Origin: CBDCRK01 sp965220955
Lineage (GTDB): Bacteria > Desulfobacterota > Binatia > Bin18 > CBDCRK01
Assembly: GCA_965220955.1 (NCBI GenBank)
Contig: CBDCRK010000015.1
Location: forward strand, 1-64,000
Reading direction: 5' to 3'
Length of the DNA stretch: 64,000 nucleotides
Positions 59,271-64,000 of this stretch are shown piece after piece. Positions within the stretch are counted from its first letter, which is position 1; each line of letters starts with the position of its first letter. A model generated the notes under the pieces. It did no database searches. It saw only the letters and a list, made by a program, of their open reading frames with translations, and was not told the DNA's origin. The translations under genes and the position numbers were made by a program.

Positions 59271-59589
59271 TCTTGCCAATCCCTGCCTCACCTGTGACAA
59301 GAACTACTTGGCGTTCTCCTTGCGACGCTTTCTCTAACCAGATTCGCAGTTGCTCTAGTTCTGCCTTCCGTCCTACCGGACCCATAGGATTGATAATTGA
59401 AGACCGAGGAGTCAAGGGAACTATCGTTCTGTTCCCTTGACTCCTAATTCTAGGCTCTGGACTCTCAACCAGCCCAATGAACCGATACCCTTGCCGGTGT
59501 ACTGTCTCAATGAACTGGGGTGTCCTGGGATTATCTCCCAGAGCTTGCCGAAGCTCGCGCATGTCCACTTTGGGTACTGCCTCACTCAC
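59254..59589 (-). pseudogene. Fragment of a winged-helix (CadC/BTAD-type) AAA-ATPase regulator
   Basis: The frame encodes SEAVPKVDMRELRQALGDNP, RTPQFIETVHRQGYRFIG (second half of an OmpR/CadC-type winged helix), a linker, then VGRKAELEQLRIWLEKASQG and VTGEAGIGKTTV (the Walker A of a regulator ATPase). An in-frame stop just upstream of 59589 removes the first half of the winged helix. The frame ends right after the P-loop, at the DUF1028 junction. It is a remnant of a large transcriptional regulator. Confidence 0.75.
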
Positions 59590-59701
59590 ACGGAAATTTC
59601 ACCGAGATTTCACGGCCCTTGTGTCTGACTTACCCTCCTACGCGCCTGATACCGCGGTAAGCCAGTAAACCAGAAGCATTATCCCCAGAAATCTATCTAT
59701 G

Positions 59702-59730
59702 TTGACCTGGGGGCAGCACTTGACTATGCT
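59702..59730 (+). promoter_or_regulatory. Sigma-70-type promoter before the Bat-like operon
   Basis: TTGACC (59702-59707) is followed by a 17-bp spacer and TATGCT (59725-59730), 34 bp upstream of the ATG at 59765. This is good agreement with the housekeeping consensus. Confidence 0.5.
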
Positions 59731-59764
59731 GGGAAAAATTTAGCCATTAGGCTGAGGCAAAATC

Positions 59765-61153
59765 ATGGCCGAGATGCCAGACGCACAAAGAAAGTTAGCC
59801 CTGGTGGGGATCGAGAAGCGGCTGCGGAAGGTAAGGGTACGGTTTAATCTCTACACCCTGCAACACGGGTCTTATCGGATGGGAAGCCTGCTCCTCCTTG
59901 GCGTAGCGCTGCTTATCTTCCTGACGTTTGCTGTTTCCCCTTTGATCTTTATGCTCTCTTTTGGGTTCCTCCTTATAGCTCTGGTACTTGGCTTTTTCTT
60001 TCTTATTCGTAGAGACGCTTGGCGATGGACCAGCCTAATGGAAGCAGCCCAGAGGGTGGATTCTCGGGCCGCATTGAAGGAGCGTCTCTCTACGCTCCTG
60101 GCCTACCTCTCTATTTCGTCCTATGCAGCAGAGCGGTCCCGCTTATGGAGTTACCTTGTTGCCGACAACATGGAGCTGTTTCCCTCCTGGGAAGTGAAGA
60201 AAGTTGCTCCCCGGCGAGTGCCGTGGAGCGTACTTCCTTTTCTTGCCTCCTTGCTCCTTCTCTTTATTGTCGTCTCTATTCCTGCCATTTCCCCTCCTTC
60301 TCAGGCCTCTCCCTTTAGTCTGGAGAACCTAGCCACTGTTCTTCCCCAGCTTCCTGAGCGATTGCAGCAGCTCTATTATGAGCAGAAGGAGCCAAGCCTT
60401 TCTGATGTTTCAGAGGAGTGGGATGGAGAGGATCTCTTGATGGAGGGGGAATGGCCAGCAGAGATGATGAGCGAGTTACAGGAAGAATCACCATCCGCAG
60501 GGGAAGAAGTCATAAACCTGGCTTCCTTGCCTAAGAAGCTACAAAATCTTATCCGTGAGGCGCTTAGGAGGATGCCAGAGCAAGACCGCTTGGCCCAGAG
60601 AAACGCCGGGCTAAGACTTACCCCCGCTGGGGATGGGGAGGAAGGGGAGCCGGTATCTGTTCTCCAGATGTCAGAGCTGCCAGGAGGACTGCAGCAGATG
60701 GCCTCGTTACCACCCCAGAAAGGCGGTAAGGGAAGTGGAGGAGAGGGAATCCTAGCAAAGGGAAGTGGTATCCAGCGTTTGGGCAGAGCGCGGCTGGGGA
60801 AAAAGCCTGCCAAGGGAAAATTTCAGCCAGAGGGACCCATGGCTTCGGGAAAAGGGGGAGCAGCGGGGGGAGGTGGGCCAGGTGCAGGCAAGGGTACCGA
60901 TTCTCGTCTCTTTGGCAGTAAGCCTGCGTCCGGGAGCGGCGCAAACACGTTTCTGCTCGCCCTTGATGTCTCCAGGAGCAGGGGTAGGACAGTTGAGACT
61001 GGGGAGGATGAGGCCGAGGTAATAGAAAAGGCCGGGGGCAGCCTGAGCCAGCAGCAGTCGTTAGACAATGCCATCCGCAAGGCACAGGTCCCTCCTGAGT
61101 ATGAAGAGATTGTAAAACGCCTCTTCTCGCGGAGGATCCGTCGTGAACAGTGA
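59765..61153 (+). CDS. Membrane protein of unknown function heading a MoxR/DUF58/VWA operon
   Basis: This 462-residue protein has two adjacent N-terminal transmembrane helices (LLLLGVALLIFLTFAVSPLI and the next about residues 62-80), then a third around residues 160-180. A long acidic, then Gly/Pro/Ser-rich soluble tail follows (PGGLQQMASLPPQKGGKGSG, GKGGAAGGGGPGAGKG). The layout recalls DUF4175-type proteins that accompany Bat operons, but I cannot assign it firmly. It overlaps the moxR start by 11 bp, so it is translationally coupled. The C-terminal IRKAQVPPEYEEIVKRLFSR looks like a conserved anchor motif. Confidence 0.8.
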   Translation: MAEMPDAQRKLALVGIEKRLRKVRVRFNLYTLQHGSYRMGSLLLLGVALLIFLTFAVSPLIFMLSFGFLLIALVLGFFFLIRRDAWRWTSLMEAAQRVDSRAALKERLSTLLAYLSISSYAAERSRLWSYLVADNMELFPSWEVKKVAPRRVPWSVLPFLASLLLLFIVVSIPAISPPSQASPFSLENLATVLPQLPERLQQLYYEQKEPSLSDVSEEWDGEDLLMEGEWPAEMMSELQEESPSAGEEVINLASLPKKLQNLIREALRRMPEQDRLAQRNAGLRLTPAGDGEEGEPVSVLQMSELPGGLQQMASLPPQKGGKGSGGEGILAKGSGIQRLGRARLGKKPAKGKFQPEGPMASGKGGAAGGGGPGAGKGTDSRLFGSKPASGSGANTFLLALDVSRSRGRTVETGEDEAEVIEKAGGSLSQQQSLDNAIRKAQVPPEYEEIVKRLFSRRIRREQ

Positions 61154-62189
61154 ACCGTCCAAAAAGCTTGTGAATGAATTCCAAGAAATCTTTCACCGTA
61201 TTCAGGACGAGATTGGCAAAGTCATTGTTGGCCACCAGGACACGTTAGAGCAGATCCTCACCACTTTCTTTGCCGGTGGACACGTCCTCATTGAAGGAGT
61301 GCCTGGTACGGGCAAAACTCTCATTGTTCGCTCTTTGGGAGAAGCGCTCAACTTACGCTTTAGCCGCATCCAGTTCACTGTTGATCTTATGCCTGCAGAC
61401 GTTACCGGCACGCGGGTGGTTATGGATAGGGAGGACGGCCGGCGAGAGTTTGTCTTTGTTGAAGGACCTCTCTTTACCCATATTCTCCTAGCGGACGAGA
61501 TCAACCGTGCTACTCCCAAGACCCAGGCGTCGTTGCTTGAGGCAATGGGTGAACTGCGGGTTACTGTGGCCGGTACCACCCACCATCTTTCCCCCCCATT
61601 CTTTGTGCTGGCTACCTTAAATCCTATTGAAATGGAGGGCACCTATCCCCTTCCTGAAGCTCAACTCGATCGCTTCTTTTTTAAAGTCCGTCTCCGTTAT
61701 CCTGACTCTCAAGAGATGCAAAAAATCCTTAACACTACAACTGGGGTTGAAATGGGCATCATTGAGCCTGTCTTCGACCACGAAGAAGCCCCAGAACAGA
61801 TCGAGAGTCTAAGGGCGCTGGTGCGCGAGGTGATGGTTGCCCCACATGTAGAAGAGTATGTTTCTTCCTTAATCCATGCCACAATTCCAGTCGGGTCGAA
61901 GTATGGACCGGAGAAAGAGACGAAGGCTGCCCTGCCTAAGGACGACTTTGTTAACCGCTATGTTAACTTTGGCTCGAGCCCGCGGGGTGGGCAGGCGCTT
62001 ATTTTAGGAGCCAAGGTCTGGGCATTACTCGACGGCCGGGCCAATGTGAGTTATGACGACGTGAACAGAGCTGCGGTCCCTGCCCTGAATCATCGCTTGG
62101 TGCTTAATTTTGCTGCCGAGGCGGATAACATGGACCCTGCGGTCATCATCGAGAGGATTGTTGATTCCGCCAGGAAATTGCGGCGCTAG
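61143..62189 (+). CDS. MoxR-type AAA ATPase
   Basis: This 348-residue protein starts at GTG 61143 inside the preceding gene. It has IGKVIVGHQDTLEQILTTFF, Walker A EGVPGTGKTL at 51-60, FTVDLMPADVTGTRV, Walker B ILLADEINRATPKTQASLLE and sensor FFVLATLNPIEMEGTYPLPE. MoxR ATPases act as chaperones that insert cofactors or subunits, usually with DUF58 and VWA partners, exactly the neighbours here. It is an unusually complete MoxR with the PRGGQALILGAKVWALLDGR lid. Confidence 0.94.
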   Translation: MNSEPSKKLVNEFQEIFHRIQDEIGKVIVGHQDTLEQILTTFFAGGHVLIEGVPGTGKTLIVRSLGEALNLRFSRIQFTVDLMPADVTGTRVVMDREDGRREFVFVEGPLFTHILLADEINRATPKTQASLLEAMGELRVTVAGTTHHLSPPFFVLATLNPIEMEGTYPLPEAQLDRFFFKVRLRYPDSQEMQKILNTTTGVEMGIIEPVFDHEEAPEQIESLRALVREVMVAPHVEEYVSSLIHATIPVGSKYGPEKETKAALPKDDFVNRYVNFGSSPRGGQALILGAKVWALLDGRANVSYDDVNRAAVPALNHRLVLNFAAEADNMDPAVIIERIVDSARKLRR

Positions 62190-62211
62190 GGAATCAGAAG
62201 AGAGATGGCTC

Positions 62212-63126
62212 ATGTTCACAGACGTCTGCCACCCCGAATTTCTAAAGAAGCTTGATCGGCTGCGACCGCGCGTGCGCGAAGGTAGAGGGGTGCGCCCAGG
62301 AGATACACCTATTCCTCGCCACAATCATCCTTCGGGAACTGAGTTCGAGGTCTACAAAGATTATGCCCCAGGGGATGATTTTCGCCATATTGACTGGAAC
62401 GCACTAGGTAGACTCGATCAACTTTTTGTCCGCACCTTTACTGCTGAGCGAGAGATTCCCTTTCATCTCTTGCTTGACACCAGTGCCTCAATGGGCGCCC
62501 CAACAGCAGACAAAAAATTTGCCTTTGCTACCGATCTGGCCGCAGCGCTCGGCTACATTGTGTTGACAAACAACGACGCGCTTCGACTTGTTGCCTTGCG
62601 CAAGCAAAAGGGTGACGCCTTGCCCTTTGTGGCTACACCGTTTTTGCGCCACGAAAGCCGTTTCTTTCACTTACAACCGTTCCTGGATAGCCTTACTCCG
62701 GAAGGGAAAACCTTTCTGAGAGAGGCAGTGCGCACTTATATTGGGTATACCCGAGAGCCCGGGGTAGTGGTTCTCATCTCCGATTTTCTTGTGGAACCAG
62801 CGGAGTACGAGGAGGCCCTGGTCCTGTTGAGAGCACGGAGGTATGAGGTCAAGGCGTTACAGGTGCTCGGCGCTAGCGAGCTTAACCCAGCTAAATGGTT
62901 TCGCCGAGGAAAGCTTTACGATGTGGAAGAGCATGGGGAGCGCTGGGTGACGCTTACCCAAGAGAATCTACGTCGTTACCAGGAGGTTTTGACCTCCCAT
63001 CTTGAGAAACTGCGTGACTTCTGCCACCGCCACGAGATTTTCTACGCCTTGGTCAGCACCGAAAAGGGACTTGAGACTACGGTGATACAAGAGCTGTCAC
63101 AGTTGGGTATGCTTCGCTGGCGATAA
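62212..63126 (+). CDS. DUF58 family protein (VWA-like, MoxR partner)
   Basis: From ATG 62212 (AGAGAGATGGCTC upstream) the product has 304 residues. The DUF58 signature EFEVYKDYAPGDDFRHIDWN near 45-64 is followed by REIPFHLLLDTSASMG, a von Willebrand A MIDAS motif (DxSxS), and LISDFLVEPAEYEEALVLLR. DUF58 proteins work with MoxR ATPases, probably in envelope-protein assembly. The frame to 62110 overlaps moxR and is not coding. There is no transmembrane segment. Confidence 0.92.
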   Translation: MFTDVCHPEFLKKLDRLRPRVREGRGVRPGDTPIPRHNHPSGTEFEVYKDYAPGDDFRHIDWNALGRLDQLFVRTFTAEREIPFHLLLDTSASMGAPTADKKFAFATDLAAALGYIVLTNNDALRLVALRKQKGDALPFVATPFLRHESRFFHLQPFLDSLTPEGKTFLREAVRTYIGYTREPGVVVLISDFLVEPAEYEEALVLLRARRYEVKALQVLGASELNPAKWFRRGKLYDVEEHGERWVTLTQENLRRYQEVLTSHLEKLRDFCHRHEIFYALVSTEKGLETTVIQELSQLGMLRWR

Positions 63127-63232
63127 GAAGAAAAGGCAAAAGGAAAAAGTTAAAAAATGATATGAAAGAGTCGCTTTATTTTTGTCCCGGTCGGTACGCC
63201 GCAGCGGGGGAACCGCTTTTAACTTGACTACT

Positions 63233-64000
63233 ATGGGTATTCTAAACCCCTCTGCACTACCGTTTCTGGCGGTTCTTGGTGTTCTGCTGCTCATTTATCT
63301 GCGAGAGCGCTGGCGCCGACGTATTGAGGTATCGAGTCTTCTCCTGTGGCATGAGACCAGGGAGGACAAGGTCAAAGCATCCCGCTTCATCCCTAACCTG
63401 CTCTTCTTTCTCCAGGCGCTCCTTCTCTTGCTCCTAGTCGGTGGCCTTCTTCACCCTTATCGCCTGCTTATGCTTACCGAGACACAGGGGGAACGTCGCA
63501 TCCTAGTCGTTGATACCTCGGCAAGTATGCAGGCACAAGAAGGGCGCCTTCGGAGATTTGAGCAGGCCATTGACCAAGCTAAAGGAGTGGTCCGAGCCAT
63601 GGGGCCGCTCGATGAAGGGATGATTATTGCCATTTCTACTAGGCCCCGACTCCTCTCCGGGTTTACCCGTGACCACCGCTACCTCCTACATCTCCTGGAG
63701 AACTTAAAACCTGTGGACACGGGCACCAACCTCACCCTTGGGGTAGAGATGGCGCTGGCCCAGCGGGACCGGGAGGGACGTAGGGGAAGAGTCTATGTGT
63801 TTACCGACCAACTCAAGTCCAGCCTAGCCCTCTCCCCTGACCATCTTGACAGTGTCTCTTACCACCGTGTGGGCAAAACCGACAACAATCTGGCGCTGGC
63901 TGCTTTAAACCTCCACCAGAATCCTTTCCAGAGCTACGCTCAGGCGCAGGCGTATGTTCTGGTCCGCAACTATTCCTTTCGGTCTAAAGCCGGCACGCTC
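63233..64000 (+). CDS. BatA-like VWA-domain membrane protein, cut by window edge
   Basis: From ATG 63233 the frame is open to the window end (256 codons). It has the BatA-type N-terminal pair of helices: LNPSALPFLAVLGVLLLIYL, then a basic stretch, and FIPNLLFFLQALLLLLLVGG. The VWA domain follows with the MIDAS motif VVDTSASMQ near residue 94-102. VFTDQLKSSLALS continues the domain fold. Its neighbours MoxR and DUF58 complete a Bat/aerotolerance-type operon. No clear Shine-Dalgarno sequence lies before the ATG; a small AGCGG/CCGCT hairpin is at about 63202-63218. Confidence 0.85.
   Translation, partial: MGILNPSALPFLAVLGVLLLIYLRERWRRRIEVSSLLLWHETREDKVKASRFIPNLLFFLQALLLLLLVGGLLHPYRLLMLTETQGERRILVVDTSASMQAQEGRLRRFEQAIDQAKGVVRAMGPLDEGMIIAISTRPRLLSGFTRDHRYLLHLLENLKPVDTGTNLTLGVEMALAQRDREGRRGRVYVFTDQLKSSLALSPDHLDSVSYHRVGKTDNNLALAALNLHQNPFQSYAQAQAYVLVRNYSFRSKAGTL

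Overview
The window looks like chromosomal DNA of a large-genome, uncultured Gram-negative-type environmental bacterium. The evidence is mid-50s GC by eye, a periplasmic quinohemoprotein amine dehydrogenase, two exported DUF1329 proteins, several luciferase-like (LLM) oxidoreductases, and abundant acyl-CoA chemistry (benzoate-CoA ligase, formyl-CoA transferase, enoyl-CoA hydratase, acyl-CoA dehydrogenase, MaoC, CitE-like lyase). Intergenic DNA is full of palindromic repeats and gene remnants. This fits lineages such as Tectomicrobia/Entotheonella or deltaproteobacterial relatives, but the phylum is inference. No tRNA, rRNA, CRISPR array or intact insertion sequence was seen.

Layout. 1-4.1 kb: partial QueG-like gene, PpsR-type PEP synthase regulator, benzoate-CoA ligase-like enzyme behind a long palindrome, LLM remnant and a small unknown gene. 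4.2-17.1 kb: a defence cassette related to DISARM, made of a giant DUF1998 helicase ending in a Vsr/DUF559-like nuclease module, an SNF2 helicase (DrmD-like), a UPF0175 gene, an S23 four-helix-bundle gene, and an Eco57I-type adenine methylase. The cassette has been invaded by a GGTCAGTGATCAG-type repeat, once in frame inside the SNF2 gene, and it ends abruptly in the remnant of a short-chain dehydrogenase gene.

17-25 kb: two DUF1329 genes from a segmental duplication, paired 26-bp operator-like repeats, a TetR regulator, and the structural genes of quinohemoprotein amine dehydrogenase (alpha, gamma, beta) without the maturation genes, followed by RidA. Amine oxidation gives imines and aldehydes; RidA would clear imines. 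25-36.5 kb: MaoC hydratase, CitE-like lyase, esterase, HDAC-like deacylase, butanediol-dehydrogenase-like enzyme, HAD phosphatase, amidase and CocE hydrolase, a catabolic assortment.

36.8-45.9 kb: ferritin-like di-iron protein, two SnoaL-fold proteins (one with a histone-H1-like tail) and a GST; then CinA-type amidohydrolase, LhgO, a Tat-exported LLM protein, a second LLM protein, a truncated adenylate cyclase fused to a peroxiredoxin stump, and a D-2-hydroxyacid dehydrogenase. 46-58.3 kb: SecF without SecD, Frc, enoyl-CoA hydratase, DinG-like helicase, LLM oxidoreductase, Gfo/Idh oxidoreductase, acyl-CoA dehydrogenase and Xaa-Pro aminopeptidase. 58.4-64 kb: two small unknown genes, a graveyard of regulator and DUF1028 fragments, and the start of a Bat-type operon (unknown membrane protein, MoxR ATPase, DUF58, VWA) that runs off the right edge.

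The most interesting region is the 4.2-17.1 kb defence cassette. Next are the qhp/DUF1329 region with its repeated operators and the many recombination scars.
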